64,000 bases of DNA from Caulobacter zeae. GTDB taxonomy: Bacteria > Pseudomonadota > Alphaproteobacteria > Caulobacterales > Caulobacteraceae. Below the pieces are notes generated by a model. It saw nothing but the letters and a program-made list of their open reading frames with translations, made no database searches and was not told the origin of the DNA. The translations under genes and the position numbers were made by a program. Numbering within the stretch: the stretch's first letter is position 1; each line of letters opens with the position of its first letter. The DNA is taken from the NCBI RefSeq assembly GCF_002858925.1, contig NZ_PJRS01000033.1, forward strand, positions 27,920 through 91,919. The letters are read 5' to 3'. Positions 25,530 through 33,756 of this stretch are shown piece by piece.

Positions 25530-26741
25530 TCAGACGGCCAGGGCCTCGTCGGCCGGGCCGAAGAACTCGAAATGGATCCGCTCGGACGCCACCCCGGCCC
25601 GCGACAGCCCGCCGACGAAGGCCTTCAGGAAGGGACGCGGTCCGCACAGGAAGAAGTCCGCCGCCTCGAACGGGGTGTTGGCCTTCAGCCAGTCGACGGT
25701 GATCAGGCCGTCGTGGTCATGGGTGCGGCCGGCTTCGTCATTGGCCGCCGGCTGGGCGTAGAAGGTCGCCACCGTGGTCTTGCCATGCGCCTTGGCCAGG
25801 GCCCGGACGCGGCCGTCCATGGCGTGGCTGGCGCCGTCCAGCGCGCCGTGCACGAAGGCGGTCTCCAGCTCTGGATGCTTGTCGGCGATGGTCTCCAGCA
25901 TGCTGACCATCGGCGTCAGCCCCACCCCGCCCGACAGCAGGACCACCGGCCGCTCTTGCGCCTGCGGCAGGAAGAAGTCGCCCGACGGCGGGGTCAGCAG
26001 GATGGTCGTGCCGACCTGCGCCACGTCGTGCAGGAAGCGCGAACCGCCCTGCCCGCCCTCCTCGCGCTTGACCGAGATGCGGTAGGCCGTCTGGCTGGGC
26101 GCGTTCGAGATCGTGTAGTTGCGGCGGATTTCGCCCTGGTCGGGCGTCGTCAGGCGCAGGGTCAGGTACTGGCCAGGCTTGTGCGGCAACACCTTGCCGC
26201 CATCCTTGGGCCGCAGCACGAACGAGGTGATCACCGCGCTCTCGACCGTGCGCTCGGCGATCTCGAAGGCGCGCCAGCCGTTCCAGCCGCCGTCGATCGC
26301 CTCGATGGCCTCACGGATGCCGTGCTCGCGCTCCTGCAACAGCCCGGCCAGGAACCAGTAGGCCTCGCCCCAGGCGGCCAGGATCTCCTCATTGACCGCC
26401 TCGCCCATCACCTCGGCGATGGCGCCCAGCAGAGCCTTGGCCACATAGGGATAGTGCTCGGGCAGCACGTGATAGCCGACGTGCTTCTGGGCCATGCGCT
26501 CGATCGCCGGGATCAGCGCCTCCAGGTTCTCGATGTTGAGGGCGTAGCCGACGATCGCCCCGGCCAGGGCGTGGTGCTGCTGACCGCTGGCCTGGTTGGC
26601 GTGGTTGAACAGCGCCTTGATGTGGTCGTCCTGGAAAAGCCGGGCGTACATCGCCCTGGTCACTTCGGTGGCGCGCGCGGCGACGGCCGGGGCCGTGGCC
26701 TTGACGTGCGCGATCGTCTCCGCGCTCAGCGGCTTGGGCAT
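25530..26741 (-). CDS. hmp: Flavohaemoprotein, nitric oxide dioxygenase
   Basis: Hmp converts nitric oxide and O2 to nitrate with NAD(P)H. The 403-residue protein has the full three-domain layout: globin (about 1-140, with EHYPYVAKALLGAIAEV around the haem pocket), FAD domain (about 150-260, including RRNYTISNAPSQ), and NAD domain (about 265-403, with LLSGGVGLTPMVSML and the C-terminal FFGPADEALAV). The start ATG follows AAGGAG. It is preceded by a haemoglobin-DUF1971 fusion gene and divergent from an NsrR-type regulator, a coherent NO-stress locus. Confidence 0.95.
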   Translation of the reverse strand: MPKPLSAETIAHVKATAPAVAARATEVTRAMYARLFQDDHIKALFNHANQASGQQHHALAGAIVGYALNIENLEALIPAIERMAQKHVGYHVLPEHYPYVAKALLGAIAEVMGEAVNEEILAAWGEAYWFLAGLLQEREHGIREAIEAIDGGWNGWRAFEIAERTVESAVITSFVLRPKDGGKVLPHKPGQYLTLRLTTPDQGEIRRNYTISNAPSQTAYRISVKREEGGQGGSRFLHDVAQVGTTILLTPPSGDFFLPQAQERPVVLLSGGVGLTPMVSMLETIADKHPELETAFVHGALDGASHAMDGRVRALAKAHGKTTVATFYAQPAANDEAGRTHDHDGLITVDWLKANTPFEAADFFLCGPRPFLKAFVGGLSRAGVASERIHFEFFGPADEALAV

Positions 26742-26774
26742 GGTCTTGCTCCTTGAAAGATCAGGTGTCGGGCG

Positions 26775-27434
26775 TCAGGCGGCGAGCGCGGGGTCGCGGT
26801 CGTAGAAGTCCACCTGCATGCGGATCGGCCCCAGCGGCTCGACCCGATGGATCTGTTGCGGCCGCACCAGGCCCGACACGCCGGGGCTCAGTTCGACCGA
26901 CGGGATGTCGGCGTCGTCATAGTGCAGCACCAGCCGCCCCTCGATCAGGCGGATCACGCCCCAGACGCCGGCCCGCGTGCTGTGGTCGCGAAGCAGCCCC
27001 TCGGGCAGGGTCGTCTCGTCGAACACCGGGGTCGAGCGGTAGGGTGCGTCCGGCGCCGGCCGGCGGCTTTCCAGCGCGCTGTTCAGGTTCCGGGCCATGC
27101 GCTGGGCCTTCTCCTGAAGTTCGGCCGCGTGGCGGGGCGGAACGAAGGTGTTCGTCGCCTCGCGCCACAGCGCCAGCCAGCGGTCGAACATCTCTGGCTC
27201 GATCCGCTCCACATGCTTCATGTGCGCGGCCAGCGGGTTGCCCTTGTAGCGGGCCGAGGCGCGCATCACCGACGACCAGAAGTCGGCCAGCCGGTCGAGA
27301 TGCTCGTCCCAGTCCTCCACCGCATCGGCGAAGACGGGGCCCAGTTGGGGATCCTGGCGCACGGCGGCGTAGAAGCTGGTCAGCAGCGCCGGCAGAACGG
27401 TGTCGTCGAAGTCGAAGACGGGGTTGGCGGACAT
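26775..27434 (-). CDS. Group III truncated haemoglobin fused to a DUF1971 (YeaR-like) domain
   Basis: A 219-residue fusion. Residues about 1-125 are a group III truncated globin (FYAAVRQDPQLGPVFADAV, FWSSVMRASARYKGNPLAAHMKH), with candidate proximal His at 71 or 74. Residues about 132-215 are a cupin-like DUF1971 domain (TTLPEGLLRDHSTRAGVWGVI, QIHRVEPLGPIRMQVDFYD). In E. coli, yeaR (DUF1971) is induced by nitrate and NO and repressed by NsrR, so the fusion joins two NO-linked modules. It is 33 bases upstream of hmp and likely in one transcript. Confidence 0.85.
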   Translation of the reverse strand: MSANPVFDFDDTVLPALLTSFYAAVRQDPQLGPVFADAVEDWDEHLDRLADFWSSVMRASARYKGNPLAAHMKHVERIEPEMFDRWLALWREATNTFVPPRHAAELQEKAQRMARNLNSALESRRPAPDAPYRSTPVFDETTLPEGLLRDHSTRAGVWGVIRLIEGRLVLHYDDADIPSVELSPGVSGLVRPQQIHRVEPLGPIRMQVDFYDRDPALAA

Positions 27435-27484
27435 GAAGCCCTCAATTCATTCATCTGGAATGCATCTATTTCCACAGCCAAAAA

Positions 27485-27503
27485 CATGCAATATGAATGC
27501 ATG
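27485..27503. promoter_or_regulatory. Palindrome in the nsrR/haemoglobin divergent promoter
   Basis: CATGCA-N7-TGCATG (27485-27503) lies between the divergent haemoglobin-fusion and Rrf2-type genes, with a further ATGCATCT at 27460-27467. NsrR operators in other bacteria are palindromes built around ATGCAT-like half-sites, so this is a good candidate operator controlling both directions. The 100-base gap is much richer in A and T than the flanking genes. Confidence 0.55.
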
Positions 27504-27538
27504 ATTTATCCGGCGCGCCGAACCCTTAAGGGCAGCCC

Positions 27539-27961
27539 ATGAAGCTCACCCGCTACACCGACTACGCGGTGCGCACGGTCATCTACCTGGCCAACAACGA
27601 CGGCCGCCTGGCCTCGATCGCCGAGATCGCCCGCGCCTACGACATCTCGCAGAACCACCTGATGAAGGTGGTGCAGCAGCTGGCCTCCGCCGGCTTCGTC
27701 GAGACGGTGCGCGGTCGCGGCGGCGGCCTGCGGCTGGCGCGTCCCGCCGATCAGGTCAATGTCGGCGCCCTGGTGCGCGAGACCGAGGGCGGCTTCGACC
27801 TCGTCGACTGCTCGTCCTGCCTGGCCGCGCCGGGCTGCGGCCTGCCGCGAATGCTGGCCGAGGCGACGCGGGCCTTCCTGGCCGTGCTCGACGGCTACAG
27901 CGTCGCCGACATCTCTCGCCAGCCCGAGACCTTGCGCCACCTGTTCGCCCAGGCGAGCTGA
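27539..27961 (+). CDS. nsrR: Rrf2-family NO-sensing repressor, NsrR type
   Basis: A 140-residue Rrf2 regulator. The winged helix-turn-helix is N-terminal (SIAEIARAYDISQNHLMKVVQQLASAGFVETVRGRGGGLRLA, highly typical of NsrR). Three Cys for an iron-sulfur cluster lie in DCSSCLAAPGCGLP near residue 90; the first spacing (C-x2-C-x5-C) is shorter than in E. coli NsrR. NsrR loses DNA binding when its cluster reacts with NO. Divergent transcription from the haemoglobin-hmp genes supports the assignment. Confidence 0.9.
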   Translation: MKLTRYTDYAVRTVIYLANNDGRLASIAEIARAYDISQNHLMKVVQQLASAGFVETVRGRGGGLRLARPADQVNVGALVRETEGGFDLVDCSSCLAAPGCGLPRMLAEATRAFLAVLDGYSVADISRQPETLRHLFAQAS

Positions 27962-28093
27962 GACCTTCCCGTCACAGCGCGATAAAACACGGCGTTCGGC
28001 TTTGCATGCGGCGGCGGCCGGACCTATGTGCCGGCCCAGGCCGCCCTCTCCCATGACCGCGGCCACCTGTTTTCGTTTGCCGAAGTCTGTCCC

Positions 28094-29014
28094 GTGTCGT
28101 CTTTTCTCCGTCGCGCCGCCGCTCTGGGCGCCCTGCTCCTGCTGTCGGCCTGCGCCAGCGTCGATCTTCCCGCCTCGCCCAAGGCCGCGTTCAGCCGCAG
28201 CGCTTCCGGCGTCCTGTCCCAGGGCGTGACCTACTGGAGCGAGACGCGCGAAAACCCGCTGCGACAGGTGTATCACGTGGTGCAGCTGGACCTGGCCGAT
28301 CCCAAGGTCGAGCTCTTCGTCTCGCCGCCCAATGACGGCGCGGGCCAGTACCACGCGCGCACCACCTCGGAATTCGTAACCGCCTCGGGCGCCCTGCTGG
28401 CCGTCAACGCCAGCTACTTCGTGCCGTTCAAGGCCGGCTCGCCGGGCGGCGAGGACTTCGTGCCGCACGCCGGCCAGCACGTGGATCCGGTGGGCAAGGT
28501 GATCGTCGGCGGCCGCGAGGTGGCCCCGCCGGACGATCCCGAGGTCGATCCGCGGGTCAACGCCATCCTCTGCATCCATCCATCGTTCGTCGAGATCCGC
28601 TCGGGTGCCACCTGCCGCTGGGACGTGGTCGACGCGGTGGCCGCCGGCCCGGTGCTGCTGGTCGACGGCGCCGAGCGGTCATTCCAGAACGCGGGCCCCA
28701 AGTACGCTCGCGACCGCCACCCGCGCACCGCCTTCGGCGTCTCGGCCGACGGCCGCACCGGCTGGCTGGTGGTGGTCGACGGACGCCAGTCCGTGCTGAG
28801 CGAAGGTGCGACCCTGACCGAACTGACCGCCTTCTTCCGCGATCTGGGCGCGGCCGACGCCATCAATCTCGACGGCGGCGGCTCGACCACCCTGGCGGTC
28901 GACGACGGCTTTGGCCGCCCGCGCGTGCTGAACTCGCCGATCCACACCGGCGTGCCCGGCCGCGAACGCCCGGTGGCCAACCAGATCGGCGTGCGGGTGC
29001 TGAGCGCGCCCTAA
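28094..29014 (+). CDS. Lipoprotein with phosphodiester glycosidase (NAGPA/DUF2233) domain
   Basis: A 306-residue predicted lipoprotein. The GTG at 28094 gives MSSFLRRAAALGALLLLSACAS, a signal peptide with lipobox LSAC; an upstream GTG at 28028 would spoil it. The rest matches the phosphodiester N-acetylglucosaminidase-like domain: HVVQLDLADPKVELFVSPP, LLAVNASYFVP and the late signature INLDGGGSTTLAV. Proteins of this family cleave or bind glycosyl-phosphodiesters; the substrate here is unknown. It is monocistronic and is followed by a dispersed repeat. Confidence 0.85.
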   Translation: MSSFLRRAAALGALLLLSACASVDLPASPKAAFSRSASGVLSQGVTYWSETRENPLRQVYHVVQLDLADPKVELFVSPPNDGAGQYHARTTSEFVTASGALLAVNASYFVPFKAGSPGGEDFVPHAGQHVDPVGKVIVGGREVAPPDDPEVDPRVNAILCIHPSFVEIRSGATCRWDVVDAVAAGPVLLVDGAERSFQNAGPKYARDRHPRTAFGVSADGRTGWLVVVDGRQSVLSEGATLTELTAFFRDLGAADAINLDGGGSTTLAVDDGFGRPRVLNSPIHTGVPGRERPVANQIGVRVLSAP

Positions 29015-29046
29015 CACGGATCGACATTCGGTATATGAGACGAAAG

Positions 29047-29133
29047 CCTCGTCCTTCGACAGGCTCAGGATGAGGTTTTTCTACGAGCCCGGCCTATCAA
29101 TGGTCCTCATCCTGAGCTTGTCGAAGGACGAGG
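29047..29133. repeat. Dispersed inverted repeat, family 1, copy 2
   Basis: Arms at 29047-29075 and 29105-29133 are 29 bases each and inverted with one mismatch, separated by 29 bases. The core CTTCGACAGGCTCAGGATGA is identical to copy 1 at 1627-1712. It separates two genes that converge here (28094 and 29165) and may act as a bidirectional terminator. Confidence 0.9.
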
Positions 29134-29164
29134 ACCACGCTCGAAGTTTGAATGCCGATCCGCC

Positions 29165-29602
29165 CTAGAACCCCGGCGACAGGAAGCTGGCCGCGACGTT
29201 GCTGAGCGGGCCCGGCCAGTCGACGAACACGATCGAGCCGGAGAGCGGGTCGCTCGACATCGACGGGAAACACAGGTTGAGCCTGAACTTCAGCAATTCG
29301 TCGCTGGTGCTGCTGGCCATGATCGACAGCGGAAAGCCGATGGCCGGGGCGTTGTCGTAGATGAACATCGCGCCGGTGAACGGCGAGATCACCGGCGCGG
29401 CCGGATTGGGGAACGACAGCGTCCCCGTCACCGGAACCACCTCGCAGCGCGCGGTCGACGTCGCCTCGAGCGCGGCGTCGCTACTGGCGAGGCCCTTTCC
29501 CTCGGGGATTTCCAGGGTCAGCTCGTACTCGAAGCCCACCTGGCCGTCGGCCACGATGTCGGGCTTGTAGACCGTCAGCTTGAGGGTGTTGGCGTCGGGC
29601 AT
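29165..29602 (-). CDS. Unknown beta-rich protein
   Basis: A 145-residue protein without signal peptide or membrane segment. It is rich in alternating hydrophobic and polar residues (TLKLTVYKPDIVADGQVGFEYELTLEI and so on), suggesting a beta fold. The ATG at 29602 follows GAGGAT at good spacing. Two Cys are present. I do not recognise the family. It shares strand with the nucleotidyltransferase upstream (147 bases away) but the gap argues against tight coupling. Confidence 0.6.
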   Translation of the reverse strand: MPDANTLKLTVYKPDIVADGQVGFEYELTLEIPEGKGLASSDAALEATSTARCEVVPVTGTLSFPNPAAPVISPFTGAMFIYDNAPAIGFPLSIMASSTSDELLKFRLNLCFPSMSSDPLSGSIVFVDWPGPLSNVAASFLSPGF

Positions 29603-29749
29603 GGCGCATCCTCGATCCATGGCGGCGCGACAAGCTCGCGCAACCTATGATCGCACCTGCGCATGACACATTCTTTGGAGGAACGACGAACGCCGCTCCT
29701 CGGACCAAGCTGGCGTGCCTGCCGAAAGAGCAGGCGCCGCTTCGCCGTT

Positions 29750-30511
29750 TCAGGCCGGAGTCGCCTCGGCCGCCGCCCAGCGCGCGGCCAGTTCGCGGTT
29801 CTTGGGCAGGTCTTCGGGGAAGTCCATCTCGGCCCAGTCCAGGCCCTGGATCGACCGCACGGCCACGGCGTCGTGGGCGCGGGCGATCTGGTCGATGGCC
29901 GACAGGTACCAGCGGCGCAGGCCCTCGGGCGTGCGCAGCGAGCGCTCGACGATGTCGGTGAACAGCGCCGCGCCTTCCGGCTCGAAGCGCAGGAAGCCGA
30001 TCGACTCGGCGTCATAGGTGGTGATGGTCTTGCCGATCTCCCGCAGGGCGTCGCCCTCGGTGCGCACCTTCATGTCGTCGGAGTCGTAGCCGCCGTCCTT
30101 GCGGTCGATGGTCACCGTGATCGGCGCCGACGGCGCCGACAGCAGACGCTCGGCGATGGCCGGCTCGAACAGGGTGTCGCCGTTCAGCAGCAGGAACGAA
30201 CCCTGCATCTCGCCGCGCGCCATCCACACCGAGGCCAGGTTGTCGCTGACGCTGTAGAACGGGTTGAAGATCGTGCGCAGGGTCAGGCCCGGCAGGCGCA
30301 GCTTGGCCAGCTCGGCCTCGACCAGGTCGGCGTTGAAGCCGGTGACGACCACCACCTCGGTGACGCCCGCGCGGTGCAGATGGCGGATCTGCCATTCCAG
30401 GACCGAACGGCCCGACAGGTCCACCAGGCACTTGGGACGGGTGTCGGTCAGCGGCGACAGGCGCTTACCCTGTCCGGCGCTGAGGATGATGGCTTTGACC
30501 GGCGACTGCAT
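29750..30511 (-). CDS. LicC-like sugar- or choline-phosphate nucleotidyltransferase
   Basis: A 253-residue nucleotidyltransferase with the signature VKAIILSAGQGKRLSPLTDTRPKCLVDL at the N-terminus (GxGxR loop plus P and K of the substrate pocket), and GDTLFEP as the metal-binding Asp site. This resembles the small LicC/HddC/RmlA-like group that makes CDP-choline or NDP-sugars. The ATG at 30511 places the loop correctly; a longer upstream extension is shadow. The next gene upstream on this strand starts 190 bases away. The product is uncertain. Confidence 0.85.
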   Translation of the reverse strand: MQSPVKAIILSAGQGKRLSPLTDTRPKCLVDLSGRSVLEWQIRHLHRAGVTEVVVVTGFNADLVEAELAKLRLPGLTLRTIFNPFYSVSDNLASVWMARGEMQGSFLLLNGDTLFEPAIAERLLSAPSAPITVTIDRKDGGYDSDDMKVRTEGDALREIGKTITTYDAESIGFLRFEPEGAALFTDIVERSLRTPEGLRRWYLSAIDQIARAHDAVAVRSIQGLDWAEMDFPEDLPKNRELAARWAAAEATPA

Positions 30512-30700
30512 GGCGAAAACTCGGACGCGCCGCGAAGAGGGCGGCGAAGACGGGGGTGAAAAGGGGCGAGAGCACGACTCGAAACGAGCCATATCAGCGC
30601 AGATCGTGCGCGACCATAGCCCTGGCAAGGCCCGGCCTTCCGCAAAACGCCGCTTGCGACAATGTGCGCGCGTCGGGCGTCGCCCGCCCCTCCCCCTTCC

Positions 30701-31495
30701 TCAGGCTTCCACGGTCGCCTTGTAGGGGTTCGCCGCAGCCGGATGCAGTCGCGCCTCGATCGCCTCGTCGAGGGCCGCCCGGAAGTCGAGCCTTCCGGCG
30801 TTGACCGGCTCGAACACCTCAAAGCTGACCGAGCACGGATCGCCGCCGGGGAACGGCGGATCGGGATTGTACTGGATCGACAGCTGCGCCTGCTGCGAGG
30901 CCAGCTGCGCCTTCTCTTCCGCGTCCGGGCCGCCGGCCAGGTCGGTGACGATCGTCTGGACCATGAACAGCGACTCGTCGATCGACGACGAGATCCCCGC
31001 CCCGGTGATGCGGTTGCCGTCCTTGACCCACCGCGGGCAGCCGTTGACCACCGTCACCTTGGGGAACAGCTTCAGGCACTCGATGAAGCCCCAGTGGGTG
31101 GTGGCCTTGTAGCCGTCCAGCAAACCGGCCGAGGCCAGCAGCAGGCCGCCCGTGCACACCGAGACCACGTAGCGCGCCTTACCGGCCCGATCGCTCAGGA
31201 AGTCCAGCAGCGCCTGGTCGCCGATGGCGTCCTGCAGGCCGTTTCCGCCACCGGGCACGAACAGCATGTCGATGTGCGGGGCGGCGTCGTACTCGTACTG
31301 CGCCACGACCTTCAGCACGCCCGAGGTCTGGATCGGGTCGGTCGTCGCCGCCACGGTCGCCACCTGGATCGTGCGGTCGATGACCTCGCCGTCGAAGAAG
31401 GCGAACACCTCGTGCGGGCCGGCGACGTCGAGGATGTCGACGCCCGGATAGAGCACGATGCCCACCGTGAACGGCGGCGCCGCCGGCGCGGTCAT
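30701..31495 (-). CDS. DJ-1/PfpI-family (class I glutamine amidotransferase-like) protein
   Basis: A 264-residue protein whose N-terminal 190 residues are a DJ-1/PfpI fold similar to isonitrile hydratase and the sensor part of GlxA regulators: VGIVLYPGVDILDVAGPHEVF at the start and the nucleophile elbow VSVCTGGLLLASAGLLDG (Cys about 121), followed by ATTHW. There is no C-terminal AraC domain, so it is an enzyme or chaperone-like protein. Its ATG overlaps the stop of the upstream small gene by 4 bases, tying it to the tyrosinase operon. Confidence 0.83.
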   Translation of the reverse strand: MTAPAAPPFTVGIVLYPGVDILDVAGPHEVFAFFDGEVIDRTIQVATVAATTDPIQTSGVLKVVAQYEYDAAPHIDMLFVPGGGNGLQDAIGDQALLDFLSDRAGKARYVVSVCTGGLLLASAGLLDGYKATTHWGFIECLKLFPKVTVVNGCPRWVKDGNRITGAGISSSIDESLFMVQTIVTDLAGGPDAEEKAQLASQQAQLSIQYNPDPPFPGGDPCSVSFEVFEPVNAGRLDFRAALDEAIEARLHPAAANPYKATVEA

Positions 31496-31905
31496 TGGGC
31501 CACCGCGATGAACGAGGCCGTCACGCCGGCCGGCTCGCCGTTGTGCGGCTTGGCCCGCACGATCGTGCCGACGATGGACGGAACCTGGTCCACGCCGTCC
31601 GGCCACATGTAGCCGGGCCAGCCGTAGTAGTCGTACTCCCAGCCGGCCGTCGGCGTGCCGTCACGGCCAAAGCCCCGGATGACGATGGTGGTCGGCCCCT
31701 CGCATTCGGGATCGACCGTTCCCTTCAGGTCCAGCACGTAGCCGCCGCCCATGTCGAGCGTGCCCACGACGGTGCGCGGCGTCGGGGTCTCGAAGGTGAA
31801 CACCCCCTCGCCGAAGATCAGGCTGAGCGCCGTCTGGGCGTTGTCGCCCACCAGCTCGGGATTGTTCAGGTAGCTGCGATAGGTCCACTTGCCGGCCAGG
31901 CTCAT
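31492..31905 (-). CDS. Unknown protein in tyrosinase operon
   Basis: A 137-residue protein rich in Gly, Tyr and Trp (AGWEYDYYGWPGYMWPDGVDQVPSIVGTIVR), probably beta-rich, with no signal peptide. It starts 46 bases after the tyrosinase stop and overlaps the DJ-1-like gene, so it is a middle gene of the operon. A lipocalin-like or caddie-like role is conceivable, but I do not recognise the family. A single Cys is present, which argues against a classical metal-binding chaperone motif. Confidence 0.72.
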   Translation of the reverse strand: MSLAGKWTYRSYLNNPELVGDNAQTALSLIFGEGVFTFETPTPRTVVGTLDMGGGYVLDLKGTVDPECEGPTTIVIRGFGRDGTPTAGWEYDYYGWPGYMWPDGVDQVPSIVGTIVRAKPHNGEPAGVTASFIAVAQ

Positions 31906-31951
31906 CGGGATCCTCCCCGTCCAGGTTTCGCGTCAGGTGTTCAGGCGCGCC

Positions 31952-33652
31952 TCAGTTGGCGTTGATGACGATGTCCAGCACCTGCGGCGTGGCGGTCGTC
32001 GCGCCGGCGTCGGCGTGGTGGGCGTGCGGCGTCTCGGTCAGCAGCGGCTTGCCCGACAGGCGCACGAGCCGGATGTTCAGCCCCGACGGCGCGGCCGCCT
32101 CCAGCGTGCCCCGGGCCTTGGCCAGCTTGGCCAGGGGCGGCGACAGCGGCACGGTGAAGGTCACCGGCCGGGTGACCAGGTGTCGGCCGAACATCGACAG
32201 CGTGGTCACGAAGCCCGGCGACGCGGGGGTCACCGGCTGGCCTTCGGGCGTGTTGAGCACCACCGCCAGGTCGCCGCCGTGCTCGAAGGGCGGCAGGTCG
32301 ACGGTGATCGTCGCCAGGAGGCTGGTTCCCTCGGGCTTGGCGGCCTGGGCCAGGACGGCGGCCGGCACGGCGACGTCGCCGGCGCCCAGGCTGGTCCCGG
32401 TCGGCGTCTTCAGCTTGGCGGCGTAGCGCGTCGGCGCGGCCGCGGCCTTCAGCTTGGGCGCGCCCAGCTTGGGCACGACGTTCTCGCCCGAGCCGGGCTC
32501 GTAGTCGTAATCGAACTCGCCGATCGTCTGGTAGGCCTTGGCCTTCTGCTTCTCGGGCGGCAGCGGCGCGCCGCCGGCGTCGGTGAAGAACAGGAACGGT
32601 TCGGACTGCCACCGCACCAGGTCGCCCTTGGGGTCGACATAGCTGGGATTGTCGGCCGGCAGGGTCGGATAGCCGAAGCCCTGCTGCTTGCGGGTCCACA
32701 CATCCCAGATGCGGTCGATATTGGCGTGGTGCAGGAAGAACAGCGGGTCCACCGGCGACAGGTTCGACTGCATGAAGCCGTCGCCGTAGGTCGTGTTGCC
32801 CTGGTCGTCGGTCCAGATGCCGCCGACGCAGTTGTGCACCTTGTTGTGCGGCTGGCCTTCCATCACGCCGAAGCCGGTGATGCTGCTGTGATAGTTCGAC
32901 TTGGGGCTGGCGAAGCCGATGAAGTCGCGCGGCGACAGGGCGTCGTTCAGCATCCACGACGACACGGCGTTGTTGGTGATGGTGTCGAAGCCCGGGTTCT
33001 GGGGCGTCGAGCCGCGGGCGTTGGGCGGCGCGAAGAACATCGGCCCGCCCTTGGGTCCGATGTCGAACAGCAGGTCGGCCGGGAAGCGCAGGCCGCGGAT
33101 CAGCAGCTGCTGGTTCTGGGCCTGGCTTAGGCCCGCCCAGAACTTCTCGAGCACCGGCCCGAAGGCCTTGTTGAAGGCGTCCAGGCTCTGGATGTAGGCG
33201 GAATTGTTGGGGTTCAGCACGCCCTCGAACATCGCCGCCGGCACCTTGGGGCTGGCGGTCCAGTCCCAATAGGGGAAGGCGAAGTCGGGGTCGCCGCTGA
33301 GCTGGCGCACGGTCTGCTCGAACCAGCCGACATAGCCGCGGTGCCAGACCACGAACCACCAGTTGCCGTGCGGGCAGTCGACCGTGTGGGTCAAAGCGTG
33401 ATTGTACCAGTTGTTCGGATGCTCGGGCGGCAGCTTGAGCATGATCTCGACGGCCTTGGCGTAGCTGGCCAGCGCTTTCTGCCCCTGAGGGCTGGCGACA
33501 TTCCAGCGCCGCCAGCGGGCCTTCTTCGGGGCGGCGGGCTGCGCCAGGACCTGGCCGGCGGCCATGGCCCCCGCGACGGCGGCGGCGCCCGCCATCAGGT
33601 CGCGGCGCGACGGAGCGGAGAACAGGCGAGAGGCGGCGGGATCCTGGGTCAT
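31952..33652 (-). CDS. Tat-exported tyrosinase (type-3 copper polyphenol oxidase)
   Basis: Predicted copper monooxygenase or diphenol oxidase. The ATG at 33652 gives 566 residues. The N-terminus SRRDLMAGAAAVAGAMAAG is a twin-arginine signal, as expected for a protein exported folded with cofactor. Copper A: His85 or His89, His95 and His104 (CPHGNWWFVVWHRGYV). Copper B: His269 and His273 (QPHNKVHNCVGG) and His308 (FFLHHANIDRIWDVW). The C-terminal 170 residues form a beta domain that may cover the active site, as in plant and some bacterial polyphenol oxidases. It follows the multicopper oxidase by 104 bases. Confidence 0.92.
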   Translation of the reverse strand: MTQDPAASRLFSAPSRRDLMAGAAAVAGAMAAGQVLAQPAAPKKARWRRWNVASPQGQKALASYAKAVEIMLKLPPEHPNNWYNHALTHTVDCPHGNWWFVVWHRGYVGWFEQTVRQLSGDPDFAFPYWDWTASPKVPAAMFEGVLNPNNSAYIQSLDAFNKAFGPVLEKFWAGLSQAQNQQLLIRGLRFPADLLFDIGPKGGPMFFAPPNARGSTPQNPGFDTITNNAVSSWMLNDALSPRDFIGFASPKSNYHSSITGFGVMEGQPHNKVHNCVGGIWTDDQGNTTYGDGFMQSNLSPVDPLFFLHHANIDRIWDVWTRKQQGFGYPTLPADNPSYVDPKGDLVRWQSEPFLFFTDAGGAPLPPEKQKAKAYQTIGEFDYDYEPGSGENVVPKLGAPKLKAAAAPTRYAAKLKTPTGTSLGAGDVAVPAAVLAQAAKPEGTSLLATITVDLPPFEHGGDLAVVLNTPEGQPVTPASPGFVTTLSMFGRHLVTRPVTFTVPLSPPLAKLAKARGTLEAAAPSGLNIRLVRLSGKPLLTETPHAHHADAGATTATPQVLDIVINAN

Positions 33653-33756
33653 GGCGAGGACTCTCTTTTTCGGATCATGGAGACGCGCCGGCGCGAGCCC
33701 GGCGAAACGCGGAAAGCCGAGCGGCGCGACCCCGAAGGGCCGCGCCGGGCAGGTCG

